From Piscicola geometra (Eukaryota > Annelida > Clitellata > Hirudinida > Piscicolidae), in NCBI GenBank assembly GCA_943735955.1, contig OX030961.1, positions 2,576,681-2,640,680 of the forward strand: a stretch of 64,000 nucleotides of DNA, read 5' to 3'. The notes beneath the pieces are model-generated. The model saw only the letters and a program-made list of their open reading frames with translations, had not been told where the DNA came from and did no database searches. Positions 11,044-23,900 of this stretch are shown here, in pieces (the first letter of the stretch is position 1; each line of letters begins with the position of its first letter). A program made the translations under genes and the position numbers.

Positions 11044-11902
11044 ATGGTGATTTAACTTGACTTTTACCTATTAATATTATGGACTCAAGTAACAGATGGA
11101 ATAATTGTATCAAGAATTATTAATAATTATTTCAAAAAGCTTGTCGTATTTCAACACGTGTGTAACTTAAAAAGCTTTGATTTCAAATAAGTTATCAAAA
11201 TATGTAAAAAATTGAAAAATTCATTTTTGAACACTGCAATTTTTTTTCACATTTGATTTATGTTTTCATAATTTAAAAATCTAACAACACAGACGAAGAA
11301 GCGAAGAAACAATGGCAGGTCAAAGAAGGGACGTGGTCACACTAAGCCAGTAAGGTGCACAAATTGTGCTCGTTGTGTGCCAAAGGACAAGGCCATCAAG
11401 AAGTTCGTGATCAGGAACATCGTTGAGGCAGCTGCTATCAGAGATCTTGGTGATGCATCTGTATATGCCAGTGAGTGTTGATGTGAATAGCTTACTCTCC
11501 AAGAATATTTTTTAAAATAAAAATGTTTTTTAGCAAAATTGTGGTTTATAATTACCTGCTGCAATGTTTGAGATTGAATATAGATGCTAGAGTTATCTAT
11601 GATTATATTAATTTAATTGATTCTATTAAATGATTTCAATTTCCCAGTGTACACTTTGCCCAAGTTGTATGCCAAACTGCACTACTGTGTCAGTTGTGCC
11701 ATCCACAGCAAGGTCGTCCGTAACAGGTATGAGTTACACTTTTTTTGTGGTCCAATATTTTTATCAGTCTTTGCATGGATGATTCAACTTTTTTTCACAC
11801 AAAGGTAGTTGATCATATTTTTTTTACCTCTTAACATCTAGATCGGCTGAAGCAAGGAAAGACAGAGCCCCTCCCAGAATCAGACCTGGAGCCAGAGTCT
11901 AG
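11044..11902 (+). CDS. RPS26: 40S ribosomal protein S26 (eS26), copy 2
   Basis: Same gene in the second unit. Exons 11044-11046, 11293-11470, 11648-11726 and 11842-11902 encode the same 106 residues as copy 1. Introns and the 3' region with its AATAAA (12096-12101) are unchanged, so nothing marks one copy as decaying. Ribosomal-protein genes are usually single functional loci with processed pseudogenes elsewhere. An intron-containing identical copy therefore comes from DNA-level duplication, or from assembly, and not from retrotransposition. Confidence 0.93.
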
Positions 11903-12309
11903 ATTACATGGTGTGCTTATTGCTTCTTTTTGTTAATTCATTTAACATGAATCTAAAAAGCTGAGAATCCCTTCTGAATTATAACTATACAAAGATAGTT
12001 TATGAATATCTATAAATTAAATCTGGTAAATTATTTTCCATTTTCAGCTCTTCAAAAGTCCAAACTACTCCTGATGTTATGGCAATTTTATAAAAAATAA
12101 AATTACCAAAAAAGTTTTCACCATTTTTTTATTTTCAAATTTAGTTACAAGTGAGGTTGTCCTCTGTTTCAAAGTGACTTGATAGAATGAAAAGAAATCA
12201 ATAATAAAGTAGCCCTATAAAAATTGTCATTCAATACGTAACAAACAATAATATCACGCAATGCCGGTTTCTGGCATGCTGCTTTAAAAAAAGTAAATGT
12301 TTAAATGAA

Positions 12310-14571
12310 ATGGCCTTGCAGAAACAAAATTGTGTCGCTAAAGTTAGCGATCTGATTTCAAAGGCGAAGCGCTCAATTGAGCATGGAAAGTTTGATGAAG
12401 CCATCGATACAGCCTTGGTACTTGGTGGGCGGGAAACACCATATATAATAATAATTTCAAACCAGATCTCTATTGCCTCCGATTAGGAATCTAATCGCCA
12501 AAAGTTTCTATAATTTCTTTTCCAACCGCAGGACATAGTGAGATGCGAAGGTAGGTCATATATAGGCCATGTGGTGTTGGGTTCGTGTCATCTGGGCAAA
12601 GAACAATACCTTTCCGCCATGAGACATTTCATGAAAGCCATCGATAAAGATCCTGAGCCATTAACAGCCTGGGAGGTAGTGTACTGTAGAGGGGGGATGG
12701 TGTTTGAGGTTGATGGGTGGTTTGAAGGTGCTGGATTGAGGCCTAAATCTTATCCTCGTATGTATTATTTTATTGAGGGTTTATGGCATGGACTTCATAA
12801 TATGAAGCAGTCCATGCATAAACCGTGGTTTATTGCTTAAAACTCACAGGGCGTGTTTAGGGTGTTCCAAGTCTATGGGCACCTCCTGAAGGACAAATCT
12901 GAACTATTACGAAAAACCTTTCAGAAAATTATAGAAACCTATAAAAAGTTTGTTGATTGGTCATTAAATTGCATATACTTTATATGTCATTTTTTATTAT
13001 TACGCTTCTAAACGATTGAGAAAAAAAAGATTACACACCGTGTTATCATCAACACGCTACCACGCTCAGCGATCAAGAAAGCATGCAAATAGAGGCTCTT
13101 GAGTTTTTGAAGATCTTTAAAAGGATCCAAGACCACAAAGGCATCTTCCTAGCTTCGGCAGTTCTCCTCAGCTGTCCCAGTTTTGTTCTGCAGGATGACG
13201 CAGTCAAGCAGGAAGTCTTACTCACCTTTGTCAAAGCATCCATTCTGGCAGATGTGAAGCATGAAAATGCAAGCGTCAACAAAGCGGTTGCTTGCTTTTA
13301 ATTTAAAAATATATTTTTATTCCTTTTTATTTTCATTCTATTCATTTATTTATTTTTCAAACTTACCCTCATCCAGATTCTAATTTTTAATCGCTTTATA
13401 ATCAAACGCAGCTAGAGAGATCTTGTCAAAGTTTAATGAACAGTAAGTTATCCGATGAAGCGACCTTGGAGTTTGCTTGGAAGAGTTACTTCAACACCAT
13501 GAAAAAGGTGGCATAGAATATTGTATAGAATCATTATGAGAAATCTACGAGCTTATCAACTAACCATTCTCTAAAGTGTGCAGACATACGGGAACAGTGG
13601 AGTATGGTGACGGAGGAATGCCCTCTTCCCACGTGTACCTTCAACGCTGAAACTGCCCTTCTGATCTTTCTAGAAACTTATCCAAGTGTGTTTGGCTGTG
13701 TGTGTGTGTATTTACACGATTTTTAATGTATTTGTGTTTGTATGTGTGTGGGGCGGATAATGCTCTTACAAAATTCTTTTCTCAAATTTTCTATTTTTAG
13801 CTTATGAAAAGACTGAAGTGCTTCCTTTCTGGAAAGCCCTTCCCGCCAAAAACAACGTCTGCAAACTGTTTGGAACGATCGAGATGCAAGACAAAAGACA
13901 GGCTGCAAAGATCGCCTTGAAAGGTGACCTTCTTCACAAACTAACACTTAATATCTTTTCACTTTTACATATTAGCCCAGTCATTTCAAACTTGGTGGTC
14001 AAAAATTAAAAGATATACTTTTTTTCTATGCATTAAAATTTTAAATAAATAATTTTAAAATTTGAAATATTTAAATATCCTTACTGCCTTAATGGTATTT
14101 GTACTTGGCAGTTCTGAAGAAGGATAAGTTCTTGATAGTGGGTTACTTGAGGTTAAGCAACCTGCTGGGCGTTCTTGGTGACTTCGAAAACGCAATCATC
14201 GCAGCCAGAGGAGGTATTTGTTATTTGAAATGAGAATTTGTTTTTAAAAACAATATTTTATGTGTTTTTTGAAAGCTTTCTATCTTAAATTGGTTTTATG
14301 CTACAATACAGGTCTGAGAATGATGAAGAAACCCTCAGCTTTATATCACATCAAATACTCCGATATGGTAAACCTTCTGCAAGTAGAACTATCTAAAATT
14401 AACTTTATGTTCGAAAAAAGAATCAAACTAGTTGGTGTTAAGTTGAGCACGGAAGAAACTCTGAAGAGATGGTTCACCACAGGACCACTTGAACAGTCTT
14501 CCACCACACTCAAGGCAATAGAAGAGAAAAAGGGTGATGGCTTGCAGGGGATGGGAGAAGAGATGGAGTAG
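12310..14571 (+). CDS. TPR protein resembling N-terminal SKI3/TTC37, copy 2
   Basis: Second copy with the same nine-exon structure: 12310-12417, 12532-12675, 12850-12947, 13070-13286, 13412-13507, 13598-13685, 13801-13923, 14112-14213 and 14312-14571. The predicted 411-residue product is unchanged. It starts about 400 bases after the RPS26 stop on the same strand. No trans-splicing or operon signal was recognised between them. Confidence 0.58.
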
Positions 14572-14761
14572 AAAATTTTTTACTGAAACGTAGATATAAG
14601 TTTATTTCAAAGTATTTCATGTTTTTTCAAAACATTAAATCATTATTCACTGCGAAAAAAAAGAAAAACATTGATTTTGTATATTATTTTATAAAAATTA
14701 GAAATTATTTCAACTTTAAATAATCTATGAAGTGTCAAAACATACTGCAATAATAAAGTAT

Positions 14762-14878
14762 GTCAGGATGGCCGAGCGGTCTAAGGCGCCAGACTCAAGA
14801 TGATATATCTTGCCTAGCCTCTAGGTTGAGTATTCTGGTCCACGAATGTGGGCGTGGGTTCAAATCCCACTTCTGACA
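14762..14878 (+). tRNA. tRNA-Leu(CAA) with intron, copy 2
   Basis: Identical copy in the second unit, with anticodon CAA at 14796-14798 and the intron at about 14800-14832. Stems, boxes and the downstream T run are unchanged. Confidence 0.95.
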
Positions 14879-15443
14879 ATATTTTTGTAACTTTTAATTA
14901 TTATTATTTTTTTATATCCATTGTTTGTAAAAAAGAATGAAATCATATAATTTATACTATCATGTGTGAAAAGAAAATTCAAATCGCAAAAAAGCCTAAT
15001 ATAATACTTATAAAACAAATCTCTTTCATTCAAGTGTTAAAAACAAAAAAGGCAAGTTAGACCGATTTAATCTTCAAATCAATTTCTATAGTGCTCTTTA
15101 TTCAAATAAAGACTTACAATATCTGAAAGAATTATATAAAAAGAACTGTAAATAAATTTAAATCGCGGCAACTCGACTATTGAAATAAATCAATGTAAAA
15201 GATATATAAATAATTCGAATACATTAATTGTTTAGGACAAATAAAAAGTTAATTATCAAACATTTATTTAATTTGAAAATATAATAAAATATTTTGATTC
15301 TTTGCTAAAAGAGTATATAAACACCAAAAGCTACCACTTAATCTATTTCTCTTCTGATTTCTTTATTTCTTCATTTTCTTTTCTTAATCATTTGTCTTTT
15401 ATTTTTGAATTTTTCTATTATAAATTATTAGATTCAATTTCAT

Positions 15444-15703
15444 AATGGTCAAGTGATGATATAAAGGCGAATATGAGTTTCGAAAGATAAAGGAATGTTG
15501 AATCTCAACACCAGAGTTTTATCATTCGTTATCTTGGCTTGCAATTCGAGCATATTGCAAGTCGTAAGGGCGGATGTAGAAAAAAAGAACCGCTAAACGG
15601 ATGCTCGTTGATAGTTCACAGGCGTGCATTAATGGCCGGTTCGAACAGCTTACTGCACCGTCTCTATCGATGATTTTCCGTCTTTAGTAATCTGATGGCC
15701 ATT
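15444..15703 (+). ncRNA. Candidate long box C/D-like structured RNA, copy 2
   Basis: Identical copy in the second unit. The C box is at 15453-15459, the D box at 15692-15695, and the terminal stem joins 15444-15451 with 15696-15703. Because the copies do not differ, the duplication gives no covariation evidence. Confidence 0.43.
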
Positions 15704-16318
15704 TTTTTAATCGTATCCAATTACTTTTGTATTTTCAAATGTTAATTGATTTTACGATTGGATTTAATAATTTAAATTTTAAACTTTAAAATCGTCATTT
15801 ACTGTATTATTCTGAATTTTAAAACTTTATTTTTCATAACTTCAATTACAAGCAAAAAGTGAATTAAAAAATGGAATTTTAATCATTTTGCAGAAAATGT
15901 CTTGAACAATAGCTTAATTAGATTAAAGTAAATTTGCCGAAATTGGGATATGAAAAATATATGAACAAAATTGAATACCATGGGAGACAATTAGATGATA
16001 TAAATATAATGATATGGTATTTATTAAAAAATGAAATAGTCATTCCAAACAGGTCGATGGTTTTATTTGACTATTCATGACTAACTATTTGGCAGTAACT
16101 TGGTGATCAACCATGCTGAAATTCACCTAATACAATACGACTTAAATTTTCCTAGTAAAATAATTAAATCACAGTTAAAATAATCATTCGTCAACCAAGA
16201 CCGTGCACCCAATCTAGCATATATTGTTAGCGAAAAACATCAAATACAGGAAAGATGAATTATGGTAGCAACATGGTTTCACTCGAGAAAATAAAATGAA
16301 TCATTTCACAAACGAAGA

Positions 16319-19300
16319 CTATGAAACTGTGTTGACTGTGGCGTAAGGTAGAGCCTTTTTGCTCGCATCTCGGCGCTTCTCCCATTGATTAAGTCTTCGC
16401 AAAGGCAGGCAGCATACTCCTCCTATTATCATGATCAATCCTGAAACCATGTAAGCTGCTCTGTAGTTGCCAGTCCTGTCGTACACCATGCCTATTTGGG
16501 GATGGTGAGCGTGCACTTTATAATAATAAGTACAAAATTAGGAATAAAAAATTTATAAATTGTAAGACTAATTCGGCACTTGACATACCCAGAAGAGGCG
16601 TTCCAGATAGGAGAGCGACTCCTTGGAAGAGAGCCATGATTCCGAATGCATTTGTGAGTTTTGCAACACCCATCAGATCACATATCACTATGGAACGCAG
16701 AGCTATAAACGCCGCTGTGGAGTTGAAGTATAAAATATTAACAGGGTGTAACTTACAGAAAATACATTGAATTCGATATGAAATCAGTTTTTATTTAAAT
16801 ATACTAGCAAATATATTCTAAAAATGCAGAAAAGCAACTATAATGCACCTATGTTGAATCCAAAAAGGGTGGCATAGATATAGAAGAAGGCAATGTGTCC
16901 AGTGAAGAAGGGCAAGAGGGCAGTGCAAACGCCTGCGAGGATGAGTGCTGAATTGTGGATCAGCACAGAGTCCACCCATGGCAGGTCTGCTATTAAGCCT
17001 GTCAACACCCTGCTCACCTGGAAAGTTGATCGAAACATATGGCAATCTGGTATGGTTTACAGTCAATTCACCCTTCAACTGATTAGCCCCTCAACCGATT
17101 AGATTATGGCATAAAGGAATTCTATATAATTATATTGAATCCATTCTTTTATTGAAGTACTTTATGCCTAAAGTAATAAATTCAGAGCGGAACAGATGCA
17201 TACATCATGCTCACAACTCTGTGAAATGATTTATATGCCGTTCTGGCTTTTTTGCAGCACCATTACATTATTAAATTACCAATCGCCAAATAAATGCCTT
17301 ACAGTGTTGCTGAGGCCTATTGTGGAGATGATGAGCTTGGCGTTGAGAGAACCTGTGCTCTTCTCAGCGAAGTCCGTAGTGTACACAAATGGCGCGTAAA
17401 AACCTGTGTAATTATTGGTGATGATGAATAAGAGATGGAACAAGATGTATAACATAACAGAATAGGAAATTATGGAGGCAAACAGATCGTAGGCCCATAT
17501 CCGCCTAAAAGAAAACCATAATGTTTCAATAGCAATATAATGATACACTTATATAAGGTATAAGGAGTGTATGGCATTTATGAAGGATCAAAGGAGGTAA
17601 CAGGATTTTGAGGTAGAAAAAATGTAGGATGTCTTTGAGTAAGACTAAAAGTTATGAAGATAAATTAGATGGGTATGGCATGTTAGGTGCCAAAGAACAA
17701 GTTGCGTATGTAAATGTGTGTATGTATATGTGTAAGTGTGTGTATCTGTATGATTTAATTCTTTCCTTAATCAAGTCCCAAAGAAGCATTGTATTACAAA
17801 AATATATATTAACTCTTAATATTTTGAACGCTCTAAAGTACGTTTATGCATTATGCAAATCAATAATTCAAAATCAATTGTAGCTTGAAATATCAGAATG
17901 ATGATGATGAGGATGATGATGATGAACCAAAGTCTAAAATTGCCTTTATTATATAAATAATATTTACATTTGATAAGTGCCATAATAACAGTTGGCCTAC
18001 TCAATGAAAGAGCTACAAAAACAGATGGCAAAAAACATAATCTGTATAAAATCAAATCATATATCTATGTTATAGATTATAACTTATAGTCAATACATTC
18101 TTTTTATTTATGTAAAAAAAATCAAAACTGTTCAAGTATATTGCTTAGAGAATTTTTTCTTGCAGTGGCATGTGATGCTTCTTAAGTAATAAACTTTCTT
18201 TATTAACATCATCATGGGTGTTTAAAATTATAAAGAAAAAGCATTCTCAAATATGATGGTAGATTCTTAAATAGAGTTGAAGTAAGATAATATCAATGAT
18301 CTTCTTTGTCCCTTGAATATTTTTATCAATATAAAGAGTCACTTATCACTTATAAAGTGGTGCATCAAGATAAAAGGTGTGAAACTTGTGATAGTCTTTA
18401 AAAAACCTATTAAAAATGTGAAATAAAAATGTCGAGATGCAATTACTGCCAAGCGTCTTTTGATGCAATCCTTAAGATCTGTAGAAGTTAAGCAGACTCG
18501 TTCTATCACAGAACTTTGAAATGCAAGGCAGAACATTGCAGAACCGAAAACATCAAGCTTTATAACAGTGTGATTGGGAATGTTAGGTTATGAAGGGGAA
18601 AATCTGAAATTGTAAGAATAAAAGCACACAAAAATAGAGACTAACTCATGAATCCACAGGTGCCTGAGAAGCAGAGCAGGAGGAATGTGGGACTGGCGAA
18701 GAGACTGAAGTCGAACATCTTCTGCAGCATGTCGAGAAAGAGTGAAAAGCGACTCGACTCCTTGGTGACAGCCTTTGAAATGTCAGTGATGCTGTTCACG
18801 TACGATCGCATGTCAGGGTTGGACGCAAATTCTGGCAATTGTGTGATGCTACCGGTGTACAGAGCGTCTGCCCTATAGAGCGGGTGCATGTCAGGAGGGT
18901 CTGAGCCTTCTGCCCTGGTGTCATGAGGTCGGTTGTTGTTGTCACCAGCGCTTGGGTTGAAGTCAATGTGCGAGATGCCATTGGATGATTCGTTAGTGAG
19001 AAGTTTCTTATCCTCCTGTAGTGTTCAAACAATTCTGGTAATTTCAGCTGCGAATTGACACTTTAGAAAACACAAACCGTTTCAGGGTTTTTTCCGTCAT
19101 AAGTGATCTTTTTTGCTTTAATTGGCTTGTAGATGATGGCACTGACAATTCCATTCAGCATCAAACCCCCCATTATAATCGTCATGCCTTTCCAGCCAAA
19201 CTCATTGATTAAGATTTGAGCTAGAGGTGCAAACAGAAGGGTGCCAATGCCTGAGCCACAAACAGCGATGCCTGTTGCAAAGGCTCTTTTGCGGTCAAAG

Positions 19301-20189
19301 TATAGGCCCACCATGACAATAGATGGTAGGTAGAGAAGTCCAAAACCAACACCTTGGGTAATGTATGGATAATGAAGTTGAGGTTAAATAAAATTTTAAG
19401 TATATGTTTATTCTAATCAATTCTATAATAGTGCACTTGCACATAAACTTTTGAACACACAACCAACCTCCCAAGAAGCCATAGAAAAAAAGCATCATGT
19501 TGATGGAAGTGGAGAGGGTACTGAGACAGAAGGCAATGCAAGACATCACTGCTCCAGCAGCTGCCACTCTTTTGCACCCAAACTTGTTCACCAAACCACC
19601 CACAAATGGACCTGGAGAATAGGAACAGCTTTTCAAATTTCAAAAATATTTGTTTAAGAAATTATTTATAATATTCAAAGATTATTTTTGATTTGAAGGT
19701 TATTTTTATTAAAGTTTGGACTCAATAAAGTATTCACAGCATCTTGAAAATTAAATTTTAAAAGTTCTCTATTGTGAGTCCTTGAAAATTAATTGAAATT
19801 CTCTTTGATGCTCATGCAGTTGAGTTTGATATGTTGGAACACGCATATGACTTAATCACTCAGATGTCTAGCGGGAATTTACTTGAAAATGATAGAAAAT
19901 TTAACCATTTCATTTTAAAAAGTTTAATTATTTAAAAAACTAAAAACTTCTCACCCACTATAAGGTAGAAGCCGCCAAGAAGCGAGCCCACGCTTGATAC
20001 TTGAGCCATGGACGCTTCAGGAAAAGAGTGACTGAGCTCTATGAGGAGAACTCCAAACGTGTAAAGAATACCATCAACCAGTAAGTTAGATAAAAATGAA
20101 GCCATCATCACCATCCATCCCCATCCTCCGTCTGGTGGTAGAGGTGTTTCGAATTCTATCTCCGGAGATTTTTTATCTTTTTTTGCCAT
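16319..20189 (-). CDS. SLC16/monocarboxylate transporter-like MFS protein, copy 2
   Basis: Second copy with exons 20189-19955, 19611-19468, 19352-19078, 19015-18646, 17403-17303, 17017-16849, 16714-16589 and 16491-16319. The encoded 530 residues are the same. The long intron between exons 4 and 5 (17404-18645) is preserved base for base, including its GAT run near 17898. Copy 1's transporter promoter faces the new junction, whereas copy 2's faces the original right flank. Confidence 0.9.
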
Positions 20190-20818
20190 TATCAAAATCT
20201 ACTTTTCAAACATAAGGATCTTAAGGATGAATAATCTACCGACAATACAGCTGCATAGACAATGTAACTTTAGCAATTGACTAGTTACAATTTATATATT
20301 TTAGGGTGGATCATAAGGTATGTAAGAACCCTTTACAGACGCTACTCATCTTTATATATGTTACAGGCGATCCTTAGAATAAATCGTTTCTTACGATTTT
20401 GTTTTCATAGTTTTATTCAGTTTAATAGTTTTTTTGCAAAAAGTATAAGAGGAAAAGCATTTTATTTGATAAAACGTAAATAATTCCACAGAATGACTGA
20501 TTGAATCAGGCATTCCATGCAGGGACGGCGATCTGCTTCCATGGATTGCCTAATTCTACAAATTGCCTGTAACATGTATTTCTCGTGAGCTTTAGACTAT
20601 GTTTGTATTATATACAATAAAACTATCTTTTTCATGAATACAAGCCCGAATATATAAACAGTAATTACAGCCAAACCCATTTTGCGAATACCTAATATTA
20701 GTTCATCTATTAGATAAGCCAATACTAAAAATAAAAGGGTAGAATGTCTGCAACATTTGTGTATAAACATTCAAATTATGAATGAAATTTATAAGCCTAG
20801 TTTTAAAGTTTATCCCAT

Positions 20819-20960
20819 AAAGCACCATGTATAGGGCGCACTTTTTTGTTTCTTATTTTTCTTATCAAAAGCTTTCAATAACGTGAATTTATAGATTTTT
20901 CAAGAGTAAAATAGTGGATAGCTCTTATCTAACTGGCTAGTTTCTTCGAATTTATATATA
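20819..20960. repeat. Dispersed repeat, intact at right edge of copy 2
   Basis: Same repeat as 10190-10291 and 60590-60720, here continuing through the duplication boundary. Both long versions end near CTGGCTAG. It may be a small non-autonomous DNA element, but terminal inverted repeats and target-site duplications were not identified. Confidence 0.6.
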
Positions 20961-23900
20961 TGTATATATTATTTTTTTTGCATTGAAAAAAAATATGCGT
21001 CTAAAAAATAACTATTTTTTTCTAATTTCACATATATATTTTTTTAAATAAATTATTTGTTTCCCAAAAAACTCGATATGATATTGAGTTAGGTGGTTTT
21101 TTTCTATAAAAAAACGTCCAGGGTCAGTATTAGATGCGTTCCGGGAGATAATAACATTCCTGAAGGAGGCGTGAGACCTCTTCAGAGATAATGACATTAG
21201 ATTAATTTTCATTGACACTTGTCAAGGCTGGGGTGATGATGGTTGGGTGTGAAGGGTAGTTAAATTAATTATTAAGGTTATTTGAATTTTATTTAAATAT
21301 ATTTATGTACTATATTTTGTATATATTTTATAATAAGTTAATTTTTTTTTATTATTTAAACAATGTATGGAAAAATAGCTTTTGAATCGGATAAAAAGCG
21401 CTATAAAATACATTTGATTTGATAAGGTTGTGGGTTCTGGATTCCCCAACTTTTTGGTAGTGAAGGGATCCACTTCAATGGTTTTGACCCCAAGACCCCC
21501 CCATAATCGCCGTCCATACTAAGTAGGACCCCCTAAGATTTGTAGCAGATTGCTGCCCCTGGTGAGAGTTATCAATTAAATATTTTAAATAAAATCAATT
21601 AAGTGTTTAAGTATTCGATTAGCAAATTTCTAGATTATTTTAATAGTTTGAAGTATATAGTGCATTTATTGAGAGTTGTCCTAAAACTAAATATTTTATT
21701 TAAAAAATTGGTAAAATAATATCAAAAAAAGAATAAAATTAATGAAATGTTTAATTCTATTGTTTGGTCTGATGACGAAAAATGATTAAATTGTCAAGCG
21801 AGTAACACAATTAGTCTGTTTTCATATCCGAATAATGTGCCAGCAGATTTCCTACACGAATGTTGAGGTTGAATTGATATTGTTTGTTATGCTTCGATGC
21901 ATTGCTGCTTAGTTATTTGCTTTATAATACAACATAGCATAGATTTATTGATAGGTTTGTGAGTAGCTAGTTAATATACTATCAGCATGATGAGAGATAA
22001 AAAATGATTTAGGATGCGTTAACAATGATTTTGTAAGCAGTCAGCCCATTAATCTGATAATCAAGTTGTAATATAATGAAATTTTTGGATTACTATTTTT
22101 GGCATATGTGTTCATTCTAGTCTTATTAGTATATTTAGTAGAATAAGTTAAATGAGATAATTAGAAGTATTACTATTATCCTTAGAAGTTTTATTATTCT
22201 CCTCAGACGTATTATTTTATGATCACTAGAAATATTACTATTATTTTTTCAATATTCATAGAACGGTTTAAATTAATTTCATTTTTATTAGGATCATAAG
22301 TATAAGAATAAGTGCATAAATACAGTTAATACTAAATTTAGAAGTAAAACTAATAAATTCATTCTTCGTAGTATTTTTAAACCTAGAATATTTAATTGAC
22401 CCATTTCAAGCTAGCAAGCATTCAGATCGATTGAAAGTCGATGTGCAATGCAACATTATATTTCATCAGCCATTGCAGAAATTTGCTGCACGCTACCAGC
22501 AAGCATATGTTTCAATTTAAATGTTTCAATAATAAAAATATTAATTTTTTCAGGTTATAACGAGAATAAAAATTAAAAATTAAAAAATGAGTTTTTTAAT
22601 CTATGCAAAAAATATTTTTTCCATAGAAGCTTTTTTTATCTCTTTCATAGCACGGTGACAAACATGAAAGCTTCATGATTAGCAAAAAAATAAAACTGGA
22701 AAAAATAGTTCACATTCATTGATAAAACCTAAGCAAGGTTAATCTTGGTGTCTGTAGTAAAGTAATTTATAAACTGTCTAAACGTTAGTTATTAGATATA
22801 TTTTAAACTTAATTTTTTTTTAATTATTATCACATAAAAAAAAATAATTTCCATCATGATTATCCTTCTTTTTCGGTCGCTCTAGTGGTTGGCTTGAAAT
22901 ATTAATGAGCTTGGTCTTAGCTTATCTTCTTCTAGGTCTCACTATTAAGATAAAGTAAATTTATATAAAAAATTAAAATCAATATATAATGGTACAAAAT
23001 ATAATGAAGATAAATGATCATTTTTGGCTTCCCAGGTTAAGGAAAATATTTAAAGAAACAAGTCATTTCACTTTAAAAAAAATATATTCTGCGTTTCTTT
23101 TTCAATATTTATATTATTTCCAATTTTTATGGGAAAAAAATTGAGTCCGTTTTAAATTAAAACTTTTAATGCGAGAAAGCAGAAGCATACAATTTAACCT
23201 TTTAACAAATTCTTTTATATTTAAATCGATTACTAATAAATTCTAACGGTATTTACGGCATTATAGTATGTTAAAAAATGAGTTCAGACATCCATCTAAG
23301 AGAACAAGAGGTTCACTAACAATGATTCTGGTGACACGAACAATTAAAAATAAGGAAAAATAGCTTATCAATTTAAAGTCAAGATTTCAAGTGCGAATAC
23401 ATTGACATTTAAATAATACTCAGTACGCAAACATTAAAAGAAAAAAATGCTAAACAATAAAAGAAAAAAAAGCTAAACAATAAAATATAAAAACTTTATA
23501 AACTATATATAAATTTTATAACACCATTTAAAACCCATATAAAACCTAAGGTGAACAGATGGCCAAGTGGTTAACGACTCACGGCTATATATCGGGGGTT
23601 CAGTCTTGGTCACCAAAGAAGCATTCATTTCTTGGAGAAGAGATGGGTGCACGCAAGAAAAACTTAAACCCATGAAAAGTAATTAAGAACGAAATATTCA
23701 TAATTTATCTTTTACGACATGGCCGGTTGGGGAAACGTTTGAGTTTATACCAAAAATCGATTTATCTAACCTGCCTCAATGCTTTGTGATAATTTAGAGA
23801 AGATTCTATTATTTTAATAATCACTACAACACTAAAAGATTTACAAAAAATTATTTTTATTTTTTATGAAAAAAATAAATAAATGTTTCAAATGAGTAAC

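Larger units (their letters stand above)
10292..20920. repeat. Tandem duplication, copy 2 (complete unit)
   Basis: This is the full 10,629-base unit. Its first 338 bases (10292-10629) have no partner in the window because the matching part of copy 1 lies upstream of base 1. The right edge at 20920 falls inside a dispersed repeat that continues naturally into 20921 and beyond. That makes 20920/20921 look like the ancestral sequence and 10291/10292 the new junction. It carries a second set of RPS26, the TPR gene, tRNA-Leu, the structured RNA and the transporter. Confidence 0.9.
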
